Positions 51,816-61,441 of a stretch of 64,000 bases of DNA are shown piece by piece. Position numbers and translations under genes: made by a program. The DNA lies in contig NZ_CYTW01000001.1 of assembly GCF_001458215.1 (NCBI RefSeq), positions 682,001 to 746,000 of the forward strand, written 5' to 3'. The notes beneath the pieces were generated by a model that did no database searches, was not told the DNA's origin, and was given only the letters and a program-made list of their open reading frames with translations. How positions within the stretch are numbered: position 1 is the first letter of the stretch; every line of letters starts with the position of its first letter. The DNA comes from Shimia thalassica. Its GTDB lineage: Bacteria > Pseudomonadota > Alphaproteobacteria > Rhodobacterales > Rhodobacteraceae.

Positions 51816-51905
51816 TTAGCTGTGTGGCTTCAAATAAAGCCACAACAACAACCCGATAAAGGCAAACACCTCGATATTCATTAGGGTATCAACGAAATTC
51901 GTCAT
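51816..51905 (-). CDS. 29-aa single-helix membrane peptide coupled to BCCT transporter
   Basis: The ATG (51903-51905) overlaps the TGA of the BCCT gene as ATGA. The 29 residues are a short polar start (MTNFVDTLMN), one hydrophobic helix (IEVFAFIGLLLWLYL) and KPHS. Placement and composition suggest a micro-subunit of the transporter. The peptide is not one I recognise, and no independent promoter is visible. Confidence 0.55.
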   Translation of the reverse strand: MTNFVDTLMNIEVFAFIGLLLWLYLKPHS

Positions 51906-53395
51906 GTCCGGTGCCCCCGCTCTTCTTTCAAGGTGCGTAACAGGCAAACCACCAGAACAAGCACGATAAAGACAAAGGGCAGGGCCCCAAGGGCGATAAT
52001 GCTTTTCACCGCTTCGATGCTTCCGGACAGGATCATCACAAGGCCCAAAGCCCCGAGAACCGCCCCCCACGCCAGTTTGACTTTGGCCGGGGGATTAAGG
52101 TCGCCACCTGTTGAAAACATGCCCAGCACAAATGCCGCGCTTACCACGCTGGTTATCACGAACAGAAACGCCGCGATCACGACAACGGCGCTGGTCAGCA
52201 TCGGCAGCGGAAACAGGTCCAATACGGCATAGGTCACACCATCCAGATTTGTCTCAACGACGTCGAGCAGGTGAGAATGGTCTTCAAGGATGCTGTGAAA
52301 TCCAATGCCGCCAAAAATTCCAAACCAGAGGATTGAGAAAACTGTCGGGCCGATAATCACACCGGTCAAAAACTCGCGAATTGTGCGGCCACGCGAGATG
52401 CGTGCAATAAATACGCCCACAAAAGGGGCCCAGGACAGCCACCAGACCATATAGGTCAGGGTCCAGTCCGCGAACCAGTTGTGCACCTGCGTGTCCATGA
52501 ACGTATAGGTCTGAAACCCCTGTGGAAGGACTCTCGCGATATAGTTCCCAAACCCTTCGACGATACCGCTCATGAGATAGGCTGTAGGGCCGATCAAAAG
52601 AAGATAGCCCAAAAGCAGTCCAGCCAGAACCATCGCGGTGTTCGACAAAAGGGCCATGCCTTTGTCCAGTTCAACCATCAACGGCAGAATGTAACATGCG
52701 ACCAGAACACCAAAAACGATCAGGGTGAGCCGCAAGCCGCTATCCTCGAAACCGAACAGCACGTCGAGGCCGTCTTTGACTTGGAAAACCCCCATCGCGA
52801 CCGAGCCGCCAAGGCCAATCGCAATGGCCACAATGGCCAACAGGTTCGAGATCCACGCAAAGCCGCTGGCAAACAAGCCGTCTCCGAATGTGTCGGTGAT
52901 AGGGGCGCCAATCAGGCTCGGTGTGCCGCGTCGAAATGAGAAATAGGCGATCACCAGACCGGTGAGCCCGTAAATGGCCCACGCATGAAACCCCCAATGA
53001 AAATAGGTCGCAAGCAAGGCTTCCCCTGCAGCAACCCGTTCGCCGGCATAGCTTTTGACCAAGGAATAGTGTGTCAGGGGTTCCGCCGTACCCCAATATA
53101 ACAGGCCCACGCCCATCCCCGCGGAGAACAGCATGCTCAACCAGGAGGCCGTTGAAAATTCGGGCAGTTCATCCTCTCGCCCAAGACGAATATTTCCATA
53201 AGGCGAAAGCGCGAGATAGAGGCTGGTCAGCAACAAAAAGCTCACCGTGAGCATGATGAACCATGCGCGGCTGCTGAACTGCAAGGCGACGGCCTGTTGG
53301 GCAAAGGCCGTCAAGCTTGCCGTGTCCACGATGCCCCAAACAGCGATAAAGCTGGTGATGGACAGCGCGATCAACAAAAGGGGATTGCGAAACAT
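51902..53395 (-). CDS. BCCT family betaine/choline/carnitine transporter
   Basis: This 497-residue transporter has twelve membrane helices and the family signature around TLTYMVWWLSWAPFVGVFIA followed by RISRGRTIREF. GMGVGLLYWGTAEP is the helix 3 substrate-binding stretch. It should import a trimethylammonium or sulfonium compound (betaine, choline, DMSP) with sodium or protons. The substrate is not settled from sequence. No long osmosensing C-terminal tail is present (LVVCLLRTLKEERGHRT ends it). Confidence 0.92.
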   Translation of the reverse strand: MFRNPLLLIALSITSFIAVWGIVDTASLTAFAQQAVALQFSSRAWFIMLTVSFLLLTSLYLALSPYGNIRLGREDELPEFSTASWLSMLFSAGMGVGLLYWGTAEPLTHYSLVKSYAGERVAAGEALLATYFHWGFHAWAIYGLTGLVIAYFSFRRGTPSLIGAPITDTFGDGLFASGFAWISNLLAIVAIAIGLGGSVAMGVFQVKDGLDVLFGFEDSGLRLTLIVFGVLVACYILPLMVELDKGMALLSNTAMVLAGLLLGYLLLIGPTAYLMSGIVEGFGNYIARVLPQGFQTYTFMDTQVHNWFADWTLTYMVWWLSWAPFVGVFIARISRGRTIREFLTGVIIGPTVFSILWFGIFGGIGFHSILEDHSHLLDVVETNLDGVTYAVLDLFPLPMLTSAVVVIAAFLFVITSVVSAAFVLGMFSTGGDLNPPAKVKLAWGAVLGALGLVMILSGSIEAVKSIIALGALPFVFIVLVLVVCLLRTLKEERGHRT

Positions 53396-53488
53396 TGGGC
53401 CGCTTTCGGTTCAGGGACACTGGGAATAGGTCATATCATAGGTGGCGCGTGTGATTGAGCGATACAATAGACTTGCAGCCCACAAATG

Positions 53489-53517
53489 AAAAAGGCGCAG
53501 GGGACCCTGCGCCTTTG
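53489..53517 (-). terminator. Intrinsic terminator after fsa
   Basis: On the minus strand AAAGGCGCAGGG-TC-CCCTGCGCCTTT is a 12-bp perfect stem followed by T-C-A-T, with T5 in the descending arm and tail. It lies 28 bases after the fsa stop. Confidence 0.85.
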
Positions 53518-53543
53518 AAACATTTTTTCCGCTTGAAGTGCCC

Positions 53544-54197
53544 TCAGAGGATTTTGATGCCCGCCGCTTTGATGTCGGCCAGGAATGTATCAAGACCTTT
53601 GTCGGTCAAGGGGTGGTTCACCATCGATTTGATCACGCCGGGAGGGGCCGTCATCACGTCCGCACCCAAAAGCGCGCTTTGTGTCACGTGGTTCACGGTG
53701 CGAATCGATGCGGCAAGGATCTGTGTATCAAAACCGTAGTTGTCATAGATCGTGCGAATATCCGCGATCAGATCCATGCCATCGATGTTGATGTCATCCA
53801 GACGGCCGATAAAGGGCGAGATGAAAGTGGCGCCAGCTTTTGCAGCGAGCAGTGCCTGATTTGCCGAGAAGCACAGGGTCACGTTGACCATATGTCCGTC
53901 ATCGCTCAGCGCTTTACAGGCTTTCAAACCATCCCAGGTCAGCGGGACTTTGACAGCAATATTCTGGGCGATCTCAACAAGCTTGCGGCCTTCGGCGATC
54001 ATTTCGTCTGCGTCGGTGGCGGTCACTTCGGCCGAAACCGGCCCGTCGACCAATGCGCAGATTTCCTTCGTGACTTCGATGATGTCACGGCCGGATTTTT
54101 TGATCAGCGACGGGTTGGTGGTCACGCCGTCAACCATGCCTAGATCGTTGAGTTCAGCGATGGCATCGATTTCGGCGGTATCAACGAAGAATTTCAT
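53544..54197 (-). CDS. fsa: Fructose-6-phosphate aldolase / type 3B transaldolase
   Basis: This 217-residue TIM-barrel enzyme has the short-form transaldolase pattern: [29 protein letters not shown], and the Schiff-base lysine in [10 protein letters not shown] (about 84-93). The length fits FSA/TalC instead of the 315-residue transaldolase B. It either cleaves fructose 6-phosphate or transfers dihydroxyacetone in the pentose phosphate pathway; sequence alone does not decide. AAAGGA lies 8 bases before the ATG. Confidence 0.9.
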   Translation of the reverse strand: MKFFVDTAEIDAIAELNDLGMVDGVTTNPSLIKKSGRDIIEVTKEICALVDGPVSAEVTATDADEMIAEGRKLVEIAQNIAVKVPLTWDGLKACKALSDDGHMVNVTLCFSANQALLAAKAGATFISPFIGRLDDINIDGMDLIADIRTIYDNYGFDTQILAASIRTVNHVTQSALLGADVMTAPPGVIKSMVNHPLTDKGLDTFLADIKAAGIKIL

Positions 54198-54326
54198 TGC
54201 GCGTGTCCTTTGATGGGTTGGCCTTTGTTCAGCTTGCCTTTAGCGCAAGTTTTGAGATGCTGGAAGCCCCAAGCGCAGAAGCCTTGGGGGAAGAGGCCAC
54301 AGGCAGGGCCGGAAACCGAGGCAAAA

Positions 54327-56522
54327 GTGGACGAACAGGATTTCTTTGGAGAGGGCGAACTGGTCGCGGTGTTAACGACACAACCGCTGGATCGAAAGCT
54401 TGACTACAAGGCCCCCGAGGGCGGGTGTTTTCGGGGTGCTTTTGTCGAGGTGCCGCTTGGCCCTCGCAAGGTTCTGGGTGTGGTTTGGGCAAAAGGGCGC
54501 GGCGATTTCGATTATTCCAAAGTGCGCCCGGTCAACCGGGTTCTGGAAGTTGCGCCAATGCGGGACGAGATGCGCGGATTTCTGGAACGTGTCTCGGAAT
54601 ATACGCTGACACCGATGCATGCGATGCTGCGTCTGGCCACGCGCGCGCCCGGTCTGTCCGATCCGCCGTCGATGCGCAAAATCTATCGCCTTGGCGAAGG
54701 CGAGCCGTCACGCCAGACAGATGCTCGTAAACGTGTTGTCGAAACCCTGACAGAATATGGCGGGCTGGCGTTCACTCTCAAGGAACTGAGTGACATGGCC
54801 GGCGTCACATCTTCCGTGGTCAAGGGATTGGTCAAACAAGGCGTGGTGCGCGAAGAAGACACGCCGCGCGATGTGCCTTTCTTCCGCCTCGATCCTGAAC
54901 ATGCAGGCAAAGACCTGACGGCGGATCAGGCCGTCGGCGCAGATGCCCTGCGGGCTGGCGTGCGGTCCGGAAAGTATGGGACAACGCTTCTGCGTGGGGT
55001 CACAGGGTCCGGGAAAACCGAGGTTTACCTCGAAGCCGTTGCCGAATGTCTGCGCATGGGGCGACAGGCGCTTGTCCTCTTGCCCGAAATCGCGCTGACC
55101 GCCGAATTTCTGACGCGTGTCGAAGCGCGCTTTGGATCAAAGCCTGCGGAATGGCATTCGGGCGTGACGATGACCGAACGCCGCCGGATATGGAAAATGG
55201 TCGGGCAGGGCGGGGCACAGGTTGTCATCGGGGCGCGGTCCGCACTGTTTCTGCCCTATCAGAATTTGGGATTGATCGTTGTCGATGAAGAACACGACAC
55301 CTCTTACAAGCAAGACGATGGTGTTCTGTACAACGCCCGTGACATGGCTGTTTTGCGTGCCAGCATTTGTGGGGCAAGGGTGGTTCTGGCCTCCGCAACG
55401 CCCAGTCTGGAAAGCTGGGCCAACGCAGAGGCGGGCAAATACGAAAAGCTCGAGCTGACTTCGCGGTTTGGCGAGGCTGTTCTGCCAGAGATGAAGGCGA
55501 TCGACATGCGCGTCGAAGACCTGCCGGGCAGCTGCTGGATTTCGCCGTCGTTGCAAAGGGCCGTGAACACGCGGTTGGAGAAAGGCGAACAGTCACTGTT
55601 GTTCATCAACCGACGTGGCTATGCGCCGGTGACGATTTGTCGGGCCTGCGGTCACCAGATTGGATGTGACCATTGTGATGCGCGGATGGTGGAACACCGT
55701 TTCCTGAAACGCCTTGTGTGCCACCAGTGCGGTGAAACCAAGCCCATGCCTGAAGAGTGCCCTTCTTGTCATGTCGAAGGCAAGCTTGCCCCGGTGGGGC
55801 CGGGTGTCGAGCGCCTCGCGGAAGAGGCCGAAACACTTTGGCCAGAGGCAAGACTGGCCGTGCTATCGTCGGATCTTTTCGGATCTGCACGCGCCCTCAA
55901 GGAAGGGATCAACACCATTGCGGAAGGCGGGGCAGATATCATTATCGGCACTCAACTTGTTGCCAAAGGTCACAACTTCCCGCTGCTCACGCTGGTTGGT
56001 GTGATCGATGCCGACCTTGGCTTGCAAGGCTCGGATCTACGCGCGGCTGAGCGTACCTTTCAATTGATGCGTCAGGTGGCAGGGCGCGCTGGGCGCTCCG
56101 AGAAAAAGGGACAGGCCCTGCTTCAGACGTTTCAACCGGAACACCCTGTCATCAGGGCCATCCTCTCCGGAGATGAACTGGGTTTCTGGAAAACAGAAGC
56201 CGACGAACGCCGTCACGCCGGGGTGCCGCCTTTTGGACGGATGGCCGGGATCATCCTGTCCTCGCCAGATGTCCAGCAAGTGTTTGACCTCGGCAATGCT
56301 CTGGCCCGATCCGATGGCCCGATGCGCGCCATCGGTGCACAGGTCTTTGGACCCGCGCCTGCCCCCATCGCACGCGTGCGGGGACGACATCGCGTAAGGC
56401 TTCTGGTCAAGGCAGAAAAAAGCGCCCCCATTCAGGCTGCATTGGCGCAATGGGTTGGACAGTTCAAACTGAAAGGCGACATTCGCCTGTCCGTCGACAT
56501 CGACCCGCAAAGCTTCTATTGA
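54327..56522 (+). CDS. priA: Primosomal protein N' (replication restart helicase PriA)
   Basis: This 731-residue helicase has an N-terminal 3'-DNA-binding domain (LTTQPLDRKLDYKAPEGG), Walker A GVTGSGKTEV (about 223), DEEH in VDEEHDTSYKQ (about 318), and the eight zinc cysteines in CRACGHQIGCDHCDARM through CHQCGETKPMPEECPSCH (about 437-480). PriA reloads DnaB at stalled forks. I took the GTG at 54327 with GAGG 6 bases upstream, because the length then equals the 732-residue E. coli protein; upstream in-frame codons overlap the fsa promoter. Confidence 0.95.
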   Translation: MDEQDFFGEGELVAVLTTQPLDRKLDYKAPEGGCFRGAFVEVPLGPRKVLGVVWAKGRGDFDYSKVRPVNRVLEVAPMRDEMRGFLERVSEYTLTPMHAMLRLATRAPGLSDPPSMRKIYRLGEGEPSRQTDARKRVVETLTEYGGLAFTLKELSDMAGVTSSVVKGLVKQGVVREEDTPRDVPFFRLDPEHAGKDLTADQAVGADALRAGVRSGKYGTTLLRGVTGSGKTEVYLEAVAECLRMGRQALVLLPEIALTAEFLTRVEARFGSKPAEWHSGVTMTERRRIWKMVGQGGAQVVIGARSALFLPYQNLGLIVVDEEHDTSYKQDDGVLYNARDMAVLRASICGARVVLASATPSLESWANAEAGKYEKLELTSRFGEAVLPEMKAIDMRVEDLPGSCWISPSLQRAVNTRLEKGEQSLLFINRRGYAPVTICRACGHQIGCDHCDARMVEHRFLKRLVCHQCGETKPMPEECPSCHVEGKLAPVGPGVERLAEEAETLWPEARLAVLSSDLFGSARALKEGINTIAEGGADIIIGTQLVAKGHNFPLLTLVGVIDADLGLQGSDLRAAERTFQLMRQVAGRAGRSEKKGQALLQTFQPEHPVIRAILSGDELGFWKTEADERRHAGVPPFGRMAGIILSSPDVQQVFDLGNALARSDGPMRAIGAQVFGPAPAPIARVRGRHRVRLLVKAEKSAPIQAALAQWVGQFKLKGDIRLSVDIDPQSFY

Positions 56523-56567
56523 TCTTTAGGTAACGCCTTGCCCGCAGGCCACGCGCGCGAGCAAGAT

Positions 56568-56615
56568 CTTCTTCTGGCCTCAAATATCCCGGAGCGCGAG
56601 GCAGAGCCTCGCTCC
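56568..56615. repeat. Intergenic repeat element, copy B
   Basis: The core CTTCTTCTGGCCTCAA-ATATCCCGG matches copy A (25525) apart from one-base shifts. It is followed by an imperfect hairpin (GGAGCGCGAGGC against GCCTCGCTCC). Like copy A it lies between convergent genes, priA and yeeE. Confidence 0.7.
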
Positions 56616-56625
56616 TACACTGGAA

Positions 56626-57690
56626 TTAGGCAGTGGCCGTTTTGGGGCCACGCTGGTCGATCAGAATATCTGTCGCCATCGCGCCTATCCACATACAGAA
56701 CAAAGCGGCCCAGGCTGTACCGGCAAAGATCGACCCGCCAGTCACACCGGCCCCAATCGCGCAGCCACCAGCCAACATAGCACCAAACCCCATCAGCACC
56801 GCCCCAGTCATCGAACGGCGCATATTGCTCTCGCCCTCAAATCCCTGAAACTTGAATTCGCGTGTCACAATGGCGGCCAGAAACGATCCTATGACCACGC
56901 CGGGCACCAGACCGATGTCAAACTCAAGCACCGCATCGCGATCCAGAAAGAACATCAAAGTGTGTGCGGACGGTCCCGAGAATGTCGCGCTTTCGATCTG
57001 AACGGGTTCGAACGCCACTTGGGCCAGCCCGTATGTCAGCACCCAGCCGACAGCGACCGAAAAACCGACTCCCGACGCAAACACAAGCCGTTTCGCGCCA
57101 ATCCGGTTTTTTCGCGCCAGAACAAGCGCAAGGCCAGCCATGACAGCGCCGAACACCAGACCGGACAGATCGGGCAGACCAAAGGCCGCGATCAGGTCGA
57201 CATTGCGGCCCCCGTCCGTGATCCAGAGACCTGCGATTTTGTCCCGCCACCCCGACAGAACACCGGACAGACACATCTGGGCGACAACCGCAAAAATCAG
57301 GCCGGAAACCACCGAACGCAGGTTTCCATTGGCAGCCAGCACCAAAAGCCGGCCGGAACAGCCCCGCGCCAGCACCATGCCGACGCCAAACAGAAGGCCG
57401 CCGATAATCGCACCGGACCATGACCCCGGCACGGCCATCATCCGTGCGTCAGCGGTATGCATCAAACCCAGAGCCTGAGCACCCTGCACCCAGACGATTG
57501 CGGTTGAGATGGTCAATAGCCAAACGGCAACCTTGTCGCCCAACTCGCCACGGGCAAATTCCACCGTTGCCGCGCGCAGACAGAATTTGGACCGCTGCGC
57601 CGCGACACCAAAAATGATGCCTGTGATCAATCCCAAAACCGCCGCAGTGGGCGCTTCCCCAATTCTTTCAACAAGAGTAAGAATGTCCAT
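56626..57690 (-). CDS. YeeE/YedE family membrane protein, putative thiosulfate or sulfur transporter
   Basis: This 354-residue protein has about ten membrane helices and three cysteine motifs of the YeeE/TsuA family, KFCLRA (near residue 35), RGCSGRLL and GGCAIGAGVTGGS. In the characterised TsuA, such cysteines relay thiosulfate across the membrane. AAGGGG lies 6 bases before the ATG. An ATTC-N8-GAAT-like site (57699-57714) overlaps the leader, suggesting control by a sulfide-responsive ArsR/SqrR-type repressor. Confidence 0.87.
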   Translation of the reverse strand: MDILTLVERIGEAPTAAVLGLITGIIFGVAAQRSKFCLRAATVEFARGELGDKVAVWLLTISTAIVWVQGAQALGLMHTADARMMAVPGSWSGAIIGGLLFGVGMVLARGCSGRLLVLAANGNLRSVVSGLIFAVVAQMCLSGVLSGWRDKIAGLWITDGGRNVDLIAAFGLPDLSGLVFGAVMAGLALVLARKNRIGAKRLVFASGVGFSVAVGWVLTYGLAQVAFEPVQIESATFSGPSAHTLMFFLDRDAVLEFDIGLVPGVVIGSFLAAIVTREFKFQGFEGESNMRRSMTGAVLMGFGAMLAGGCAIGAGVTGGSIFAGTAWAALFCMWIGAMATDILIDQRGPKTATA

Positions 57691-57698
57691 GGAAACCC

Positions 57699-57714
57699 CT
57701 TCAAGAATATGAAT
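57699..57714. promoter_or_regulatory. Candidate SqrR/BigR-type operator upstream of yeeE
   Basis: CTTC-N8-GAAT lies 9-24 bases upstream of the yeeE start and matches the Rhodobacter SqrR consensus ATTC-N8-GAAT at 7 of 8 fixed positions. The consensus is from memory and the site is short, so chance is possible. Confidence 0.3.
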
Positions 57715-57815
57715 GAGTGGATGTATGCCTGCTATACCGGCTTTGACCTTGATTCAGATCAGAGAAGGACGTGAAACTGCTCGCCTTACCTTTGCAAAAG
57801 GCGTAGGTGCGAAGC

Positions 57816-59045
57816 ATGTTAAGTAAAATCTCTACCGATGACGCGCAGCACCTTCCGCTGTGGCGTAGGCCAGTGTCACTGTTGTTCGTGATGGCTTTTG
57901 GCATGCCGATCGCCTTTTACGCGTGGTATGCTCTGCTCAACAATTTTGTGATTGAGGCTGCCGATTTTGATGGCCGTGATATCGGGCTTTTGCATGCCGT
58001 GCGCGAGATACCGGGATTTCTGGCGGTTGGTGTGATCTTCATCATCCTGTTTGTGCGTGAACAGGTTCTGGGGATGGTGTCGCTTGCATTGCTCGGGGTG
58101 GCCACCGCATTCACGGCCTGGTTCCCATCGCTGGGTGGTCTCTTGACGCTGACATTTCTCAGTTCTGTCGGCTTTCACTATTACGAGACCGTCAACCAGT
58201 CCCTTCAGTTGCAGTGGATTTCCAAAGAGCGTGCCCCGCAGACATTGGGGTGGCTCCTGGCGACCGGATCGGCCAGTACGCTGATTGTGTTCGTTCTGAT
58301 CGTGTTGATGTGGGATACGCTGAACCTGACATACAACATTGTCTTTATGACGGCCGGATTTACCACTGCGGCCATCGCTTTGTTTTGCCTGTTTGCCTAT
58401 CCACAGTTCGAAACTGGCACGCCGCAATCCAAGAAAATGGTGCTTAAGAAACGCTATTGGCTGTATTACGCGCTGCAATTCATGTCCGGCGCGCGGCGTC
58501 AGATTTTCATGATTTTCGCAGGCTTCATGATGGTCGAAAAATTCGGCTTTGAAGTGCACGAACTCACCGGCCTCTATCTCATCAACCTTGTGATCAACAT
58601 CATCGCGGCCCCTTTGCTCGGCAAGGCAGTGTCACGGTTTGGCGAACGCGCCACGCTGATCTTTGAATATGCAGGGCTGGTCATCGTGTTTCTGGCCTAT
58701 GGCGGGGTCTATTGGTTTGGCTGGGGCGTGTTTGTTGCGGCCTTCCTGTATGTGGTCGACCACATCCTGTTTGGGCTGGCATTGGCGCTCAAGACCTATT
58801 TCCAGAAGATCGCCGATACCGAAGATATCGCCCCGACGGCGGCTGTTGCCTTTACGATCAATCATATTGCTGCCGTGGCACTTCCTGTACCTTTGGGGCT
58901 TTTGTGGGTCTTCTCGCCGGGGGCGGTGTTCTTTCTTGCGGCCGGAATGGCGTTGATTTCACTGTCGTTGGCATTGCTCGTGCCGCGCCACCCCGAAAAG
59001 GGCAACGAAACCCGTCTCAATCGATACTTTGGCGTTTTGGGGTAA
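57816..59045 (+). CDS. MFS-type transporter
   Basis: This 409-residue protein has twelve membrane helices and belongs to the major facilitator superfamily, in a group without clear motif A. LLHAVREIPGFLAVG and LQLQWISKERAPQTLGWLLATG are loop regions I recognise only as conserved among Rhodobacterales relatives. The substrate is unknown. AGG and the ATG at 57816 are 8 bases apart; a GTG at 57807 is the alternative. A MATE exporter gene starts three bases after the stop. Confidence 0.8.
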   Translation: MLSKISTDDAQHLPLWRRPVSLLFVMAFGMPIAFYAWYALLNNFVIEAADFDGRDIGLLHAVREIPGFLAVGVIFIILFVREQVLGMVSLALLGVATAFTAWFPSLGGLLTLTFLSSVGFHYYETVNQSLQLQWISKERAPQTLGWLLATGSASTLIVFVLIVLMWDTLNLTYNIVFMTAGFTTAAIALFCLFAYPQFETGTPQSKKMVLKKRYWLYYALQFMSGARRQIFMIFAGFMMVEKFGFEVHELTGLYLINLVINIIAAPLLGKAVSRFGERATLIFEYAGLVIVFLAYGGVYWFGWGVFVAAFLYVVDHILFGLALALKTYFQKIADTEDIAPTAAVAFTINHIAAVALPVPLGLLWVFSPGAVFFLAAGMALISLSLALLVPRHPEKGNETRLNRYFGVLG

Positions 59046-59048
59046 GCG

Positions 59049-60380
59049 ATGTCAGCGCGCGGAAGGTTTCTCGACGGGTCTACGATGGGGCATGTGGTAC
59101 GCATGACCCTGACGGGGGCGACGGGGATTACCTTTGTGTTTCTCGTTGATCTTGCAAACCTGTTCTGGCTGTCGCAACTGGGCGATCCCCAGATCGTCGC
59201 CGCCATCGGATACGCCTTTGCGGTTCAGTTTTTCTCGGTCAGCACCGGCATTGGCCTGATGATTGCGTCCACCGTTATGGTGTCCAAGCGGATCGGCATG
59301 GGACAGCGCGGTCGCGCCCGACGCGAAGCCACAAGTTCGATGTTGATCACCGTGGCGTTTCAGGCCCTTGTTGCGGCGTTGATCGTGATCTTCCGACACA
59401 AGTTGCTCGGGCTGGTGGGCGCCCAAGGGGAAACCGCCGAACTGGCCGCGCGCTATCTTGCCATGACCGTTCCGTCCCTGACCATTATGGCGGTTGGCCT
59501 GGTCGGGTCTGCGGTGTTGCGGGCAGAAGGTGACGGCAAACGCGCGATGTTTGTGACACTGACCTCCGGAAGCGTGTCTATGGCCGTTGATCCGTTTCTG
59601 ATCATCTATCTTGATCTGGGATTGGATGGTGCGGCCATTGCGCTGAATATTTCTCGGGTGATTTTGGCGATTATGGCGCTGCGCTTTGCCATCGGAACCC
59701 ATAACCTGTTGGCGATTCCGCGTTGGCGTACAATCAAACGCGTGTTCATTCCCTATTTCGCCATTGCGTTGCCAGCAATCCTGACCCAGATTTCGACACC
59801 CTTCGGGAACTATCTGCTGACAGGCGTGATCGCCAGCTTTGGCGATGATGCGGTCGCGGCGTGGGCCGTGGTGAACCGCCTGACGGTGGTGGCCTTTGGC
59901 GGCATCTTCTCGTTGTCGGGGGCAATCGGCGGGATTTATGGGCAAAACTTCGGGGCCAAGCAATATGACCGTCTGATGAGCACATTTCGGGATTCACTGG
60001 TCTTTTGTGCGGGCTACACGGTGGTGGCGTGGATACTACTATCCTTGTCCGCAAACTGGATGATTGGCGTTTTTGGTCTGACTGCGGAAGGGGCCGCGGT
60101 TTACAAGGCTTTTGCATATTACGGATCTGCGGCCTTTGTTCTGGTTGGGGCCCTGTTCGTATCAAATGCGACTTTCAACAGTTTGGGCAAGCCGATCCGG
60201 TCAACCATGGCAAACTGGACGCGGGATGGTCTGTTGATGTTGCCAGCGGCATGGCTGGGTGCGGCGTGGTTTGCCGCCCCGGGTGTTGTCTATGCCCAAG
60301 CCTTGGCGGGCGGTTTGGTCGGGGCACTTGCGGCCCTGTGGAGCTGGCATTTCCTGCGCGGGTTTCACAGCCAGCCTTGA
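59049..60380 (+). CDS. MATE family efflux transporter
   Basis: This 443-residue protein has twelve membrane helices in two MatE halves (about 12-170 and 240-400), with VLRAEGDGKRAMFVTLTSGS and the second-half FGDDAVAAWAVVNRLTVVAF typical of the family. It exports cationic compounds against protons or sodium. The gene is separated from the MFS gene by only three bases, so they are probably one transcript and both might serve a shared detoxification step. Confidence 0.9.
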   Translation: MSARGRFLDGSTMGHVVRMTLTGATGITFVFLVDLANLFWLSQLGDPQIVAAIGYAFAVQFFSVSTGIGLMIASTVMVSKRIGMGQRGRARREATSSMLITVAFQALVAALIVIFRHKLLGLVGAQGETAELAARYLAMTVPSLTIMAVGLVGSAVLRAEGDGKRAMFVTLTSGSVSMAVDPFLIIYLDLGLDGAAIALNISRVILAIMALRFAIGTHNLLAIPRWRTIKRVFIPYFAIALPAILTQISTPFGNYLLTGVIASFGDDAVAAWAVVNRLTVVAFGGIFSLSGAIGGIYGQNFGAKQYDRLMSTFRDSLVFCAGYTVVAWILLSLSANWMIGVFGLTAEGAAVYKAFAYYGSAAFVLVGALFVSNATFNSLGKPIRSTMANWTRDGLLMLPAAWLGAAWFAAPGVVYAQALAGGLVGALAALWSWHFLRGFHSQP

Positions 60381-60432
60381 CGCGCCTGCCGCTTGGGCCT
60401 AGGCCGCTTGCAACCTGATAGGAGTCCGCAAG

Positions 60433-61302
60433 ATGCCCACCTTTACAGCCCTCACGACATTGTCCGGCAAAGAGAACGCCGACAAGCTTGGCGAAGCGAT
60501 GGAACGTCTGGTTCCCGAACCCACAGGTGTCGGCGTTTTCGAGATCGAAGACGGGTCCGGTCTGTGGGAAATTGGCGGCTATTTCATCGAGGCTCCGGAT
60601 GAGGCCGGGCTGGCACTCTTGGCAGTGGCTTTCGGCGCCAAACCTTTTGCGGTGTCGGAACTTCCCGAAACGGATTGGGTCGCCAAGGTGAAACGTGAAC
60701 TGGCCCCTGTCGAGGCCGGACGCTTTTTTGTCTATGGCAGCCACGATGCGGATAAAGTGCCGGAAAACAGCGAGCCTCTTTTGATCGAAGCCGCCATGGC
60801 CTTTGGCACCGGTCACCACGGCACCACTCTTGGATGCCTGAAGGGGCTGGACCGTCTCGCCAATGCGGGGTTTGTTGGGCAAAACGTTGCGGACATTGGC
60901 TGTGGTACAGCTGTTCTGGCGATGGGCGCTGCCCGCATCTGGCCGAACACGGTTTTGGCCAGTGATATTGACGAGGTCGCTGTCGAGGTGGCCCTTGCCA
61001 ATGTGATGGCCAACGGGCTCGAGGGGCGCGTGCATTGCGTCGAGGCCGCAGGTTTCGGCCATCCTGACCTCAAGGCAAAGTCGCCTTACGATCTGATCTT
61101 TGCAAACATCCTCAAGGCGCCGCTGGTTGACCTTGCCCCTGATATGGGCGCCAACATCGCGCAGGGCGGCCATGCCATTCTGTCCGGTATCCTGAACGAG
61201 CAGGCCGACGATGTTGTCGCGGCTTATGATGCGGCAGGGTTCGACGTGCACACCCGTGAAGAAATCGGCGAATGGACCACACTCACGCTGACGCGTCGCT
61301 AA
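60433..61302 (+). CDS. prmA: Ribosomal protein L11 methyltransferase
   Basis: This 289-residue methyltransferase has the PrmA catalytic region with AMAFGTGHHGTTLGCLKGL and SAM motif I NVADIGCGTAVLAMGAARIW, and FANILKAPLVDLAPDM downstream. It trimethylates L11 of the 50S subunit. The first 110 residues are the L11-binding domain, here slightly divergent from E. coli. GGAG lies 8 bases before the ATG. A short terminator follows. Confidence 0.93.
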   Translation: MPTFTALTTLSGKENADKLGEAMERLVPEPTGVGVFEIEDGSGLWEIGGYFIEAPDEAGLALLAVAFGAKPFAVSELPETDWVAKVKRELAPVEAGRFFVYGSHDADKVPENSEPLLIEAAMAFGTGHHGTTLGCLKGLDRLANAGFVGQNVADIGCGTAVLAMGAARIWPNTVLASDIDEVAVEVALANVMANGLEGRVHCVEAAGFGHPDLKAKSPYDLIFANILKAPLVDLAPDMGANIAQGGHAILSGILNEQADDVVAAYDAAGFDVHTREEIGEWTTLTLTRR

Positions 61303-61394
61303 AACGTATAACGCGCGAGTCGAATCGCAACGCAGCATGAGATGGGCAGAGGTCCGGTAAAGAGACCGGAAATTCCCATATGGAAACAATGGCG

Positions 61395-61419
61395 GCACCC
61401 CTTGGGGTGCTGTTTCTAT
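61395..61419 (+). terminator. Intrinsic terminator after prmA
   Basis: GCACCCC-TT-GGGGTGC (61395-61410) followed by TGTTTCTATTT. The stem is 7 bp and the tail is T-rich. Confidence 0.7.
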
Positions 61420-61441
61420 TTGGGATTAATGACTTTGACGG

